From positions 1-64,000 of the forward strand of contig NZ_QUEP01000015.1 in the NCBI RefSeq assembly GCF_003478035.1: a stretch of 64,000 bases of DNA. Reading direction: 5' to 3'. This stretch comes from Clostridium sp. OF03-18AA (lineage in GTDB: Bacteria > Bacillota > Clostridia > Lachnospirales > Lachnospiraceae). The notes below the pieces were generated by a model. That model worked only from the letters and a program-made list of their open reading frames with translations, had not been told where the DNA came from and did not search any database. Position numbers and translations under genes: made by a program. Shown piece after piece: positions 7,230 to 15,443 of the stretch (within the stretch, counting starts at the first letter, position 1; each line of letters opens with the position of its first letter).

Positions 7230-9353
7230 ATGAAACGCATATTTCTATTAAAAGGGTTGGACTGTCCAAATTGTTCCGCAAAAATTGAAAAAGAAGTCGG
7301 AGAGTTGGATGGAGTGCAATCCTCAGTGGTAAATCTGATGAAGCAGACGCTTACAATCAATGTTACTCAGACAGCCGCAGATACGATAGCCAGTCAGATT
7401 GAAACGATTGTTCATAGCCATGAGCCAGATGTGGAAGTTTCTGAAATTGTACAGGAATCTTATATACCGGAAAAAAAGCAGGAGGCCAATGAATCCTATA
7501 ACAATGAGGATAAGAAGTTGACAGTTCGTTTAGCGACTGGTGCAGCAATCTATACCATTGGTATGGCATTGACTGTTTTTGCGAAAGTGCCACTGCCTAT
7601 CGAGTTAGCTTTTCTCATTGTTTCTTATGTTATTCTTGGTGGAGATGTTGTATGGCAGGCTGTGAGGAACATTTCAAAGGGGCGTGTATTTGATGAACAT
7701 TTTTTGATGAGTGTTTCTACGATTGGGGCTTTTGTCATTGGTGAATATCCAGAAGCAGTTGCTGTTATGCTATTCTATCAGGTAGGTGAATTTTTTCAGT
7801 CATTGGCTGTTAAGCGTTCAAGAAAATCTATATCAGACTTAATGGATATACGTCCAGATTCTGCTACAGTAAGAAGAAATGGGGAATTGATTACCATATC
7901 TCCAGAAAATGTCTCCATTGGTGAGATTATTATTGTAAAGCCTGGTGAAAAAATTCCATTAGACGGTGTGGTATTGGATGGAGATTCTATGCTGGATACA
8001 AGCGCCTTAACAGGAGAATCAGTTCCGAGAAGTGTTCATAAAGGAGACGAAGCACTTTCCGGTTGTATGAATCAGACGGGTGTCTTAATGATTAAGACAA
8101 CAAAAGCATTTGGTGAATCTACGGCTTCAAAGATTATTGATCTTGTGGAAAATGCGTCAAGCCGAAAAGCACCAACAGAAAATTTTATTACTACATTTGC
8201 ACGTTATTATACACCTGTGGTTGTAATCTTAGCAGCTTTTCTGGCGATTCTGCCACCGATCATTCTTGGCGGAGGCTGGACAGAGTGGATTCGCAGAGGA
8301 TTTGTTTTCCTTGTGGTATCTTGTCCATGTGCATTGGTTATTTCAATCCCGCTGACTTTCTTCGGCGGCATTGGTGCAGCATCTAAACGAGGTGTTCTTG
8401 TAAAAGGAAGCAATTATTTAGAGGCACTTAATAATGTCAGCGTTATTGTGTTCGATAAAACCGGAACACTTACAAAAGGTGTTTTCAATGTGACGGATAT
8501 TTTGCCTGCAAATGGATTTTCAAAAGAACAGGTTCTGGAGTATGCGGCAGAGGCAGAGAGTTTTTCTAACCATCCTATTGCAAAATCCATTCTTGCTGCT
8601 TATGAAAAAGAAATTGATCAGTCAGTGATTTCTGATTATAAGGAAATTTCAGGATATGGAATCAGTGTAATGGCAGGGGAAAAGAAAGTTTTTGCTGGCA
8701 ATACGAAACTTATGGATACAGAATGTATAGAGTACACAACCTGTGAAAAAGCAGGTACAAAAGTTTATTTGGCTGTAGATGGTCAATATGCAGGATGTAT
8801 TTTGATAACAGATGAAGTGAAGCCGGACAGTAAAAAAGCAATTTCTGACCTGAAACATATCGGCGTGGAAAAAACAGTCATGCTTACCGGTGATGATGAA
8901 AAAATTGGGAAGTCTGTTGCAGAAGAATTGCAGTTGGATAAATATTATGCACAGCTGCTTCCTGACCAAAAAGTGGAAAAGGTTGAGCTTTTAGATAGTA
9001 AAAAGAGACCGGGAAGCAAATTGGCTTTTGTTGGTGATGGTATCAATGACGCTCCTGTCCTTGCCCGTGCAGATGTTGGTATTGCAATGGGTGGGCTTGG
9101 TTCGGATGCGGCCATTGAAGCAGCAGATGTAGTTCTGATGACAGATGAACCGTCTAAGCTGGTGGACGCGATTGAAGTAGCAAAAGCGACAAAACAGATT
9201 GTCATGCAGAATATAGTGATTGCTCTTGGGATTAAGAGTGTGTTCCTGATTCTTGGCGCTCTTGGTATTGCGGGAATGTGGGAAGCTGTATTTGGTGATG
9301 TAGGCGTTACCATAATTGCTGTTTTGAACGCAATGAGAATTTTGAAAAAATAG
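7230..9353 (+). CDS. cadA: Heavy-metal-exporting P1B-type ATPase (CadA/ZntA group)
   Basis: A 707-residue metal pump. In order: an N-terminal HMA domain with CPNC (Cys12, Cys15), membrane helices, the TGES actuator motif, CPC at about 365-367 in the transport helix, the phosphorylated aspartate in DKTGT (Asp409), the SNHP nucleotide motif, and GDGINDAP. CPC together with the late DVG motif in the last membrane segment points to subgroup P1B-2 (Zn/Cd/Pb) rather than copper. It follows a CadC-like repressor with operator-like sites before both genes. The start has AAGGAG seven bases upstream. Codon use is AT-rich like the rest of the cassette. Confidence 0.93.
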   Translation: MKRIFLLKGLDCPNCSAKIEKEVGELDGVQSSVVNLMKQTLTINVTQTAADTIASQIETIVHSHEPDVEVSEIVQESYIPEKKQEANESYNNEDKKLTVRLATGAAIYTIGMALTVFAKVPLPIELAFLIVSYVILGGDVVWQAVRNISKGRVFDEHFLMSVSTIGAFVIGEYPEAVAVMLFYQVGEFFQSLAVKRSRKSISDLMDIRPDSATVRRNGELITISPENVSIGEIIIVKPGEKIPLDGVVLDGDSMLDTSALTGESVPRSVHKGDEALSGCMNQTGVLMIKTTKAFGESTASKIIDLVENASSRKAPTENFITTFARYYTPVVVILAAFLAILPPIILGGGWTEWIRRGFVFLVVSCPCALVISIPLTFFGGIGAASKRGVLVKGSNYLEALNNVSVIVFDKTGTLTKGVFNVTDILPANGFSKEQVLEYAAEAESFSNHPIAKSILAAYEKEIDQSVISDYKEISGYGISVMAGEKKVFAGNTKLMDTECIEYTTCEKAGTKVYLAVDGQYAGCILITDEVKPDSKKAISDLKHIGVEKTVMLTGDDEKIGKSVAEELQLDKYYAQLLPDQKVEKVELLDSKKRPGSKLAFVGDGINDAPVLARADVGIAMGGLGSDAAIEAADVVLMTDEPSKLVDAIEVAKATKQIVMQNIVIALGIKSVFLILGALGIAGMWEAVFGDVGVTIIAVLNAMRILKK

Positions 9354-9369
9354 GAAATGAGGTGGAAAT

Positions 9370-9888
9370 GTGAAACGAAAACTGATTCTGTTAGTTGTTA
9401 CGATTGTTTTTCTTGCAGGTTTTGGTGTCATTTTACATTCACCGCCTTCTATGATTGATGCAGTCACAGGAGCAACACCGAAGTCAAAAAAGGCGGCTCA
9501 AGCCTCCGCACAGTTGGAAGGCTCTTATGTTCTCGGTATTAATATGATGTCAGATGGTCTCGACAACGAGAACACCCGGAATAAATTAAAAGAATTGGCA
9601 CTGGACGATTCGGAAACAAATGAAACAGATCTCATGAAAACGGACATTAGTTTTCGGTTATATGTATCTGAGACGGATTATCCGCTTGTCAGTTATGCTA
9701 AGAAACTCTGTGACAGGTTGAAACAGGCCGGTTTTTCCGTAGATCTGAAAGAGTACAGTAACACAATGATGCTATCAAGAGTGGTAAGTGGAAAGTATGA
9801 TGTATTCCTGGCATCGGATGATTTTATTGACGTTACAACGCTAACACAGATGGACTATATGATCATGGACAGCGAAGAAATGAGGTGA
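9370..9888 (+). CDS. Membrane-anchored protein with a DAVTGAT flavinylation-like motif
   Basis: A 172-residue protein with a GTG start behind GAGGTGG. Residues 4-22 form one membrane anchor with no lipobox. Just outside it lies DAVTGAT (30-36), which resembles the motif where ApbE-type transferases attach FMN to threonine (here Thr36). The last 60 or so residues (from SYAKKLCDRLKQAGF to DVFLASDDF) recall the C-terminal lobe of peptide-binding proteins of ABC transporters. I do not recognise a named family. It sits between the metal ATPase and three fumarate-reductase-like subunits, so I infer a redox adaptor on the outer membrane face, possibly an FMN carrier. The flavin attachment is untested. 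Confidence 0.6.
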   Translation: MKRKLILLVVTIVFLAGFGVILHSPPSMIDAVTGATPKSKKAAQASAQLEGSYVLGINMMSDGLDNENTRNKLKELALDDSETNETDLMKTDISFRLYVSETDYPLVSYAKKLCDRLKQAGFSVDLKEYSNTMMLSRVVSGKYDVFLASDDFIDVTTLTQMDYMIMDSEEMR

Positions 9889-9898
9889 GCGGGAATTT

Positions 9899-10438
9899 AT
9901 GAGAAAATGGAATACGATTTTGTCTGTTTTAATGCTTCTCATTTTTATGATTCATGGAATCATGGGCAGCTTTATGCTGAACGGAGTTGGAAGTAGTGCA
10001 GGGAAACTTCTTGCATGGATTGGTGTTGGTATTCTTGTTGTGCATACGGTGATTGGTGTCATCCTGACAGTTCAGAGTTTACAGACAGCGAAGCAATCCG
10101 GAAAAATGTATCTGAAACAGAACGCCATATTCTGGGCGAGACGAGCCAGTGGGCTGGCAATACTGATCCTGCTGTTCTTCCATATTGGCTTGTTTGGAAA
10201 GGTGCAGAATGGGACATATATTTTGTTCCCTTTTACAACGGTAAAGATGGTAACTCAGCTTTTGTTCGTGGCGGCAATCTTTGTTCATATTTTTATCAAT
10301 ATCCGCCCATTGCTCGTATCGCTGGGAATCATCAGTTATAAAGAACGAAGGGGTGATATTTATTTGATTCTTTCGGTGCTCCTTCTGTTTATAGCGGGCG
10401 CAGTTATTTTCTATTATATTGGGTGGCAATATCTATGA
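9899..10438 (+). CDS. Membrane anchor, cytochrome b-like subunit of a fumarate-reductase-like complex
   Basis: A 179-residue protein with four or five hydrophobic helices and almost no soluble part. Single histidines lie inside successive helices (MIHGI, VVHTV, FFHIG, FVHIF), the pattern expected of di-haem cytochrome b anchors such as SdhC/FrdC. The stop overlaps the next start by ATGA, so translation is probably coupled to the flavoprotein subunit. By position and histidines it should carry electrons between membrane quinones and the FrdA/FrdB-like pair. Sequence identity to known anchors is not obvious, so haem binding is inferred. Confidence 0.65.
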   Translation: MRKWNTILSVLMLLIFMIHGIMGSFMLNGVGSSAGKLLAWIGVGILVVHTVIGVILTVQSLQTAKQSGKMYLKQNAIFWARRASGLAILILLFFHIGLFGKVQNGTYILFPFTTVKMVTQLLFVAAIFVHIFINIRPLLVSLGIISYKERRGDIYLILSVLLLFIAGAVIFYYIGWQYL

Positions 10439-11979
10439 GTAAGACAATTATTATTATAGGTGCTGGACTGGCAGGACTTTCAGCGGCTTTGCAGGCAGCG
10501 GAAAATGGATGCAATGTAAAATTGGTTTCCTCCCTTCCGTCAGAGCGGGCACAGTCTGTTATGGCGGAGGGCGGTATCAACGCAGCTTTGAATACAAAAG
10601 ATGAAAACGATAGTCCCGAAGAACATTTTACAGATACAATAAAGGCAGCATGTGGTCTGGCAGATCCAAATGCAGTTTGGGGAATGACACAGGCAGCACC
10701 GGAGCTGGTGCACTGGCTGCTAAAACTTGGAGTTAAATTTAACATGAGTGGCTATGATGATGTGGATCTGCGGAATTTTGGCGGGCAGAAAAAGAAACGG
10801 ACTGCTTTTGCACAGAGCGATACCGGGAAGCAGATCATGACAGCTATGATAGACGCTATTCGCAGGAAAGAAGCATCTGGTATGGTAGAACGGTTCAGCC
10901 ATCATTCTTTCCTAACACTTCGTCTGTGTGGCAATATTTGTTGTGGCTGCGTAATCAGGGATGAATACAGTCAGGAGACTGTGGAATTACCCGGGGATGC
11001 GGTTATTGTTGTCACCGGTGGTATGCACGGATTGTTTGGAAATACAACGGGTTCGCTGAGCAATACAGGAGAAGTCACCGCAGAATTGTTCCGGCTTGGT
11101 GTTCCTCTGGCAAATGGCGAGATGATCCAGTACCATCCGACAACTGTGAAATGTGGTGGAAAACGCATGCTCATCAGCGAGGCGGCCAGAGGGGAAGGTG
11201 GCAGGTTGTTTGCCATGAAAGATGGAAAACAATGGTATTTCATGGAGGAAAAATACCCGGAGCTTGGAAATCTGATGCCACGAGATATTACCGCCAGAGA
11301 GATATGGAAGGTCAGCCATGAATCAGAGGTATTTCTTGACATGACGGAAATATCGGAGGAGATTATTTCAAATAAGCTATCTGGTCTGGCAGACGATTGT
11401 ATGACCTATCTGCATAAAGATATACGAAAGGAACCGGTGTCTGTTTTACCGGGAATTCACTATTTTATGGGAGGCATTCTGGTGGATGAGCAGCACAGAA
11501 CGCCGATTCAGAATCTTTACGCTGCCGGAGAATGCTGTGCCCAATATCATGGTGCCAACCGTCTTGGTGGAAATTCTCTGTTAGGAGCGTTATACGGAGG
11601 ACGTGTTGCGGCAAAATCAGCATGTGAACAGGCAGATGTAGTAGATCTATCTTGTGCGACACAGATAGATTTTCCACCAGCGTCTCAAATTTCAGAAATA
11701 AAGCAATTAAACAAAGTGATGCAGGATACTATGGGCGTTGTCAGAAATGAGAATACGTTGTTAAATGGGATTCAAACGGTACAAGCGCTGACAGGAAATC
11801 TTCCATTGCTTGGCATGGCAGTTCTAAAGAGTGCTCTTGCAAGAAAAGAAAGCCGTGGTGCACACTGGCGGGAGGATTATCCGAAGAGCAATGACGATGA
11901 TTACCTTAAAACAACGGTAGCCAGATTTGATGGAAAGCAGATACAGATTTCCTTTGTACCTGTTCCAGAAAGGCGGTGA
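10435..11979 (+). CDS. FrdA/SdhA-like flavoprotein subunit
   Basis: A 514-residue FAD enzyme starting at ATG 10435 (an in-frame GTG lies at 10423). The Rossmann motif GAGLAGLSAA is at the N-terminus. Fumarate-site residues are kept: His in QYHPTT, Glu-Arg in EAARGEGG, Arg in DITARE, His in IHYFMGGI and Arg in HGANRLGGNSLL. The region MAEGGINAAL has no histidine where complex II carries its covalent FAD ligand, so FAD is likely non-covalent. The protein is shorter than usual SdhA/FrdA (about 580-640), mainly at the C-terminus. L-aspartate oxidase is a related alternative, but the Fe-S and membrane partners argue for a fumarate-reductase-like complex. Confidence 0.8.
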   Translation: MSKTIIIIGAGLAGLSAALQAAENGCNVKLVSSLPSERAQSVMAEGGINAALNTKDENDSPEEHFTDTIKAACGLADPNAVWGMTQAAPELVHWLLKLGVKFNMSGYDDVDLRNFGGQKKKRTAFAQSDTGKQIMTAMIDAIRRKEASGMVERFSHHSFLTLRLCGNICCGCVIRDEYSQETVELPGDAVIVVTGGMHGLFGNTTGSLSNTGEVTAELFRLGVPLANGEMIQYHPTTVKCGGKRMLISEAARGEGGRLFAMKDGKQWYFMEEKYPELGNLMPRDITAREIWKVSHESEVFLDMTEISEEIISNKLSGLADDCMTYLHKDIRKEPVSVLPGIHYFMGGILVDEQHRTPIQNLYAAGECCAQYHGANRLGGNSLLGALYGGRVAAKSACEQADVVDLSCATQIDFPPASQISEIKQLNKVMQDTMGVVRNENTLLNGIQTVQALTGNLPLLGMAVLKSALARKESRGAHWREDYPKSNDDDYLKTTVARFDGKQIQISFVPVPERR

Positions 11980-12686
11980 TTCACTTGGTATATAAAATAA
12001 GAATCAGGCGGCAGGAGAGTCAGAAATCAGACAGTTATTGGCAGGAATTTGAGTTTGACGGAAGCAAAAACAGCTCTGTTGCCAATGTTCTAAAGGAATT
12101 GAACAGTAGAACCCCTTTGAAAGATAATTCAGGGAATATAGTTACTCCCATTAGCTGGGAATGTAGTTGCATGGTGCGAAAATGTGGGGCTTGCGCCATG
12201 CTGATTAACGAACGTCCGAGGCTGGCATGCTCTACATTTCTACATACGTTAAAAGGTTCTACAATCACCTTGGAACCTTTAAGCAAATTTCCGCTTGTAA
12301 GAGATTTGATCGTTGACCGGTCAATTCTGTTTGAAAATTTGAAAAAACTGAACCTTTGGCTTGAAAGTGAAGCTTATATGAATCCGTGGACACATGAACC
12401 GAGATACCAGTCGGCACGCTGTCTGATGTGTGGCTGCTGCCTTGAAGTGTGTCCTAACTTCTCTGCAAATGGGACTTTCGCAGGCGCTGTTGCTGCAGTC
12501 AACGCATTTCGGATTCTGAATGAAGAACAGGAAAGCACTCATTTGAATGAGATTTCTGCTGAATATAAGAAGAGATTTTTTGAAGGATGCGGGAAATCGT
12601 TATCTTGTCATGATATTTGTCCGATTGGTCTGCCTGTGGAAGAACTGCTTGTAAGGTCGAATGCAGCGGCTGTTTGGGGCAAATAA
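11976..12686 (+). CDS. FrdB/SdhB-like iron-sulphur subunit
   Basis: A 236-residue protein with a GTG start that overlaps the flavoprotein stop by GTGA. The N-terminal plant-type [2Fe-2S] site is C-x4-C-x2-C-x11-C (CMVRKCGAC followed by LAC). The C-terminal half has CLMCGCCLEVCP and a later C-x5-C-x3-CP group, as in FrdB/SdhB, for one [4Fe-4S] and one further cluster. It is the last gene of the low-GC operon and is followed by a strong terminator. With the two upstream genes it completes a membrane-bound electron-transfer complex of the complex II superfamily. Confidence 0.85.
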   Translation: MIHLVYKIRIRRQESQKSDSYWQEFEFDGSKNSSVANVLKELNSRTPLKDNSGNIVTPISWECSCMVRKCGACAMLINERPRLACSTFLHTLKGSTITLEPLSKFPLVRDLIVDRSILFENLKKLNLWLESEAYMNPWTHEPRYQSARCLMCGCCLEVCPNFSANGTFAGAVAAVNAFRILNEEQESTHLNEISAEYKKRFFEGCGKSLSCHDICPIGLPVEELLVRSNAAAVWGK

Positions 12687-12718
12687 AATGGAGGATAAAA
12701 GCTATAATGAATGTATGA

Positions 12719-12748
12719 AGAGAATCAAAAACTTGATTCTCTTTTTTT
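12719..12748 (+). terminator. Terminator of the metal/redox operon
   Basis: A perfect 10-bp stem (AGAGAATCAA, 12719-12728, with TTGATTCTCT, 12733-12742), an AAAC loop and a run of T residues. It closes the transcript that starts before cadC. Confidence 0.9.
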
Positions 12749-12760
12749 AAAATACATACA

Positions 12761-12796
12761 TTGACAAATATCTATGTTATATTATATTGAACATAG
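12761..12796 (+). promoter_or_regulatory. Orphan promoter overlapped by an operator-like dyad
   Basis: TTGACA (12761-12766) and TATATT (12783-12788) have a 16-base spacer. A dyad CTATGTT (12772-12778) / AACATAG (12790-12796) overlaps the -10 box. GAGGTG and ATG 12822 follow, but the reading frame stops after 18 codons. I read it as a repressor-controlled promoter whose gene has been lost. Confidence 0.55.
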
Positions 12797-12821
12797 ACAA
12801 TGATCAATGTGAGGTGTCAAT

Positions 12822-12878
12822 ATGAATGCAATGGACTGGCGAGTAAACTTATTAACTGATAAATTCCGATTTATGTAA
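12822..12878 (+). pseudogene. 18-codon remnant behind the orphan promoter
   Basis: ATG 12822 has GAGGTG seven bases upstream and reads MNAMDWRVNLLTDKFRFM before a stop. Promoter, dyad and ribosome site are intact, but the frame ends at the point where base composition returns to that of the host. It is probably the first codons of a gene cut off at the cassette's right edge; a genuine short peptide cannot be excluded. Confidence 0.4.
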
Positions 12879-12886
12879 TAAAATTC

Positions 12887-13346
12887 TCATGCAAAAGCTT
12901 CTTTTAACATATCCGAAAAATCCTCAATGTAATACCCGGAATTATCCTTTCGCCAGAAGGCGCAGTATGTCTTCCGGACAGGACCCCGTTTCTGACGAGA
13001 GGAATCCGGTCAATGGTGGAATCCGACCATACAGGATCGCCGATCACATCGACGGGCATATATCCCTGTCCGGATGGGTCATCAGGATACAGGGGATATT
13101 TTTTAATTCAGCGATATCGATCATTTCCAGACGTCCAAGCGTATTTCGGCTGGAAATTTCGATATACATCCGGCTTTCAGCCAGGATTTCATTGTTGTAG
13201 CGGTCGGAAAATGCCCGTCTCTGGTCATTCAGTACGAGGTCGACCCGGTCCGTTTCCATTGCTCTGTAGAGTTCTTCATGACTTCCGACCATGATATGCT
13301 GTATTTTGGGCGAACAAGAAAAATACGGTAATCTGGACTGGTCAAA
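12887..13346 (-). pseudogene. Decayed LysR-family regulator, C-terminal part
   Basis: From 13346 downward the frame reads PKIQHIMVGSHEELYRAM and onward to LMTHPD, a LysR substrate-binding domain. It then loses frame near 13046. A second frame continues with GYMPVDVIGDP and RIPLVRNG, and a third ends with CAFWRKDNSGYYIEDF and a stop at 12887. Compared with intact relatives, the N-terminal HTH is missing, some 40-70 residues after THPD are deleted, and two frameshifts are present. It has the host's GC-richer composition and marks the chromosome side of the cassette junction. Confidence 0.8.
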
Positions 13347-13487
13347 TTAACAAAAACTGGCTGTTTTAAAAAGTCCATATATCATATATCATAAGGCTAA
13401 GCTGATACAGCAAATACAAAAAGAAAGCCTGATGTCATTCTCCAAGGGCCCTGAGAGTACATTCATCGGGAAAAGAGGAATGATGAT

Positions 13488-14027
13488 ATGAGCACAAACC
13501 AGGCAGCAGTGGCTGCAAAAAAAGGATACAGCACAAAAGAACTCGTTTTAGATGCAATGTTTATTGCGCTGACGTATGTATTTACAGCCTTTGTAAATGT
13601 GAGACTCCCGATCGCGGCAAACGGAGGACTGATCCATCTCGGAAATGTACCGTTATTTATCTGCGCGATCCTGCTTGGAAAACGCACCGGCATGCTGGCT
13701 GGCGCTTTTGGTATGGGACTGTTTGATCTGTTATCCGGCTGGACGGCATGGGCGCCGTTTACGTTCGTGATCGTAGGTGCGATGGGTTACGCGGTTGGCG
13801 CGATCACAGAAGGACACCACAGCTTAACGAGAGATGCGATCGCGATCGCGGTTGCGTGTGTGATCAAGGTTGTAGGATACTATATCGCAGAAGTGATCAT
13901 TTATCACAACGTGTTTGCCCCGGTTGCTTCGATCCCGGGAAATCTGGTCCAGATCGGCACAGCAGCTGTAATCGTTATGATCTGCATTGAGCCGCTTCGC
14001 AAGATCCTGCGCCCTGTCTTAAAATAA
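13488..14027 (+). CDS. ECF transporter S component (possible vitamin B6 or precursor uptake)
   Basis: A 179-residue membrane protein of five or six helices. It has the ECF substrate-specificity fold: a basic, helical N-terminus (KKGYSTKELVLDAMFIALTYV), a PLF-ICAILLGKRTGMLAGAFG segment, and GWTAWAPFTFVIVGAMGYAVG. S components bind a vitamin and share an energising EcfAA'T module, which is not in this window. The next gene, 53 bases on, resembles PLP-linked pyridoxamine-pyruvate aminotransferases, so vitamin B6 or a pyrimidine precursor is a reasonable guess. The 140-base leader does not match TPP or other riboswitches I know. RBS-like AAGAGGAA precedes ATG 13488. Confidence 0.8.
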   Translation: MSTNQAAVAAKKGYSTKELVLDAMFIALTYVFTAFVNVRLPIAANGGLIHLGNVPLFICAILLGKRTGMLAGAFGMGLFDLLSGWTAWAPFTFVIVGAMGYAVGAITEGHHSLTRDAIAIAVACVIKVVGYYIAEVIIYHNVFAPVASIPGNLVQIGTAAVIVMICIEPLRKILRPVLK

Positions 14028-14080
14028 AAGGAAGCTCCGGGCAGGGATTTGATCCTGCAGGCGAGAGAAAGGAAGAGATT

Positions 14081-15217
14081 ATGTACGATATCATGACACC
14101 CGGCCCTACACAGGTGAGGGAAAATGTACGGCAGGCGCGGGCGCTTGCCTGCACCAATCCGGATCTGGATGCCGATTTCTATGATTTTTACAAGGAGACC
14201 TGTGAGGAGATCAGCGAGCTCCTTCATACGAAAAATGAGACGCTGATCCTCGACGGAGAAGGAATTTTAGGACTGGAAGCGGCCTGTGCGACGCTCACCG
14301 AAAAGGGAGACCGCGTGCTTGTAATGGATAACGGAGAATACGGAAAAGGCTTTGCCGGGTTCGTGACCATGTACGGCGGAGAGCCGGTTCTTTACTCCAC
14401 CGACTACCGCAACGCGTTTGATGTGGCGGAACTGGAAAAATATCTGGAAAAAGATCATGACTTTAAATATGCGGCGCTGGTACACTGTGACACTCCGAGC
14501 GGGATGTTAAATGATGTCTCAAAGCTCTGCCCGCTGTTAAAAAAGTACGGGATCCTGACCCTGGTGGACTCCGTTTCGGCCATGTTCGGCGAGGAGATGC
14601 GGGTGGACGATTATCAGATCGATCTTCTCTGCGGAGGATCCCAGAAAGCGGTTTCCGCACCTCCAGGATTAAGTTTTGTGACGATCAGTGCGGATGCTTA
14701 CAAGACGATGCATTCGCGGAAAACACCGGTCGCGTCCTTCTATGCGAACATCCTGGCGTTTGACGGCTATTATGAGAAAAAGTGGTTCCCGTATACGATG
14801 CCGATCAGCGATATCTACGGACTGAGACAGGCGTTCGATAACATTAAAAATGATCCGTATATGCTGGAGCGGCATGCAAAGATCGGAAATGCGGTCCGGG
14901 CGGCAGTAAAAGAAGCCGGCCTGGAATTATACCAGGAGACAGGATTTTCCAACACTGTGACGGTATTCAATGTCCCGGAAGGGACCACGGACACCGCGAT
15001 CCTCACCGCAATGAAGGAAAAATGCAACATCATGCTGGCCGGATCCTTCGGCGCGTTTGCGGGGAAAGTGATCCGCATCGGGCATATGGGCGAAAACGCC
15101 TATCCGGAGAAAGTGGGAGCCGTGATGGCCGGTCTGGATCTGGTATTCAAAGATCTGGGAATCACGCTGAAGTGCAGCCTGAAAGAGGCGTATGACAGGA
15201 AGATGAGCGAGCAGTAA
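14081..15217 (+). CDS. Class V aminotransferase, pyridoxamine-pyruvate or alanine-glyoxylate type
   Basis: A 378-residue fold-type I PLP enzyme. Landmarks are TPGPTQV at the N-terminus, DGEGILGLEAA, YGKGFAGF, HCDTPSGMLN, the lysine in GGSQKAVSAPPGL and the C-terminal RIGHMG. The combination of EGILGLEAA, YGKGF and APPGL resembles pyridoxamine-pyruvate aminotransferase as well as alanine-glyoxylate and 2-aminoethylphosphonate aminotransferases. The preceding ECF S component supports a cofactor-salvage role, but this is inference. GGAAGAG precedes the start, and a strong bidirectional terminator follows. Confidence 0.8.
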   Translation: MYDIMTPGPTQVRENVRQARALACTNPDLDADFYDFYKETCEEISELLHTKNETLILDGEGILGLEAACATLTEKGDRVLVMDNGEYGKGFAGFVTMYGGEPVLYSTDYRNAFDVAELEKYLEKDHDFKYAALVHCDTPSGMLNDVSKLCPLLKKYGILTLVDSVSAMFGEEMRVDDYQIDLLCGGSQKAVSAPPGLSFVTISADAYKTMHSRKTPVASFYANILAFDGYYEKKWFPYTMPISDIYGLRQAFDNIKNDPYMLERHAKIGNAVRAAVKEAGLELYQETGFSNTVTVFNVPEGTTDTAILTAMKEKCNIMLAGSFGAFAGKVIRIGHMGENAYPEKVGAVMAGLDLVFKDLGITLKCSLKEAYDRKMSEQ

Positions 15218-15314
15218 AGGAATGTCGGCAGAATGCTGCTATGGCAGTTTTTTCACGGGTAAGAATTACGATTTTATCGGATGATCAAAGAAAATATGAT
15301 AAATGCATAAAACG

Positions 15315-15355
15315 AAAAAGACCTGCAGAAATGTATGAAATCTGCAGGTCTTTTT
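15315..15355. terminator. Bidirectional terminator between convergent genes
   Basis: AAAAAGACCTGCAGA (15315-15329) pairs perfectly with TCTGCAGGTCTTTTT (15341-15355). A-runs and T-runs on both sides serve the plus-strand aminotransferase and the minus-strand flavin reductase. Confidence 0.9.
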
Positions 15356-15443
15356 ATGTTGATATAGATTATCGGAATCTACCGGCTTGGGCCGACCGGA
15401 ATTATGCGCCAAGTCTCACGCACGTCTGGCTGGAAACGCAGGA

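Noticed and set aside
10435..11979. L-aspartate oxidase (NadB) as the identity of the flavoprotein
   Set aside because: The fused operon with an FrdB-type Fe-S protein and a His-bearing membrane subunit, and no nadA or nadC nearby, fit the complex II superfamily better; it stays the main alternative.
12690..12750. A 20-codon frame starting ATGGAGGATAAA after frdB
   Set aside because: It runs through the terminator stem and T-run and has no separate ribosome site; the frame is best explained by chance.
13350..13487. A riboswitch before the ECF S component, suggested by CTGAGA near 13450
   Set aside because: Other conserved TPP segments (such as the CTGATC-TGGATAATGCC part) are missing, and no other known class fits.
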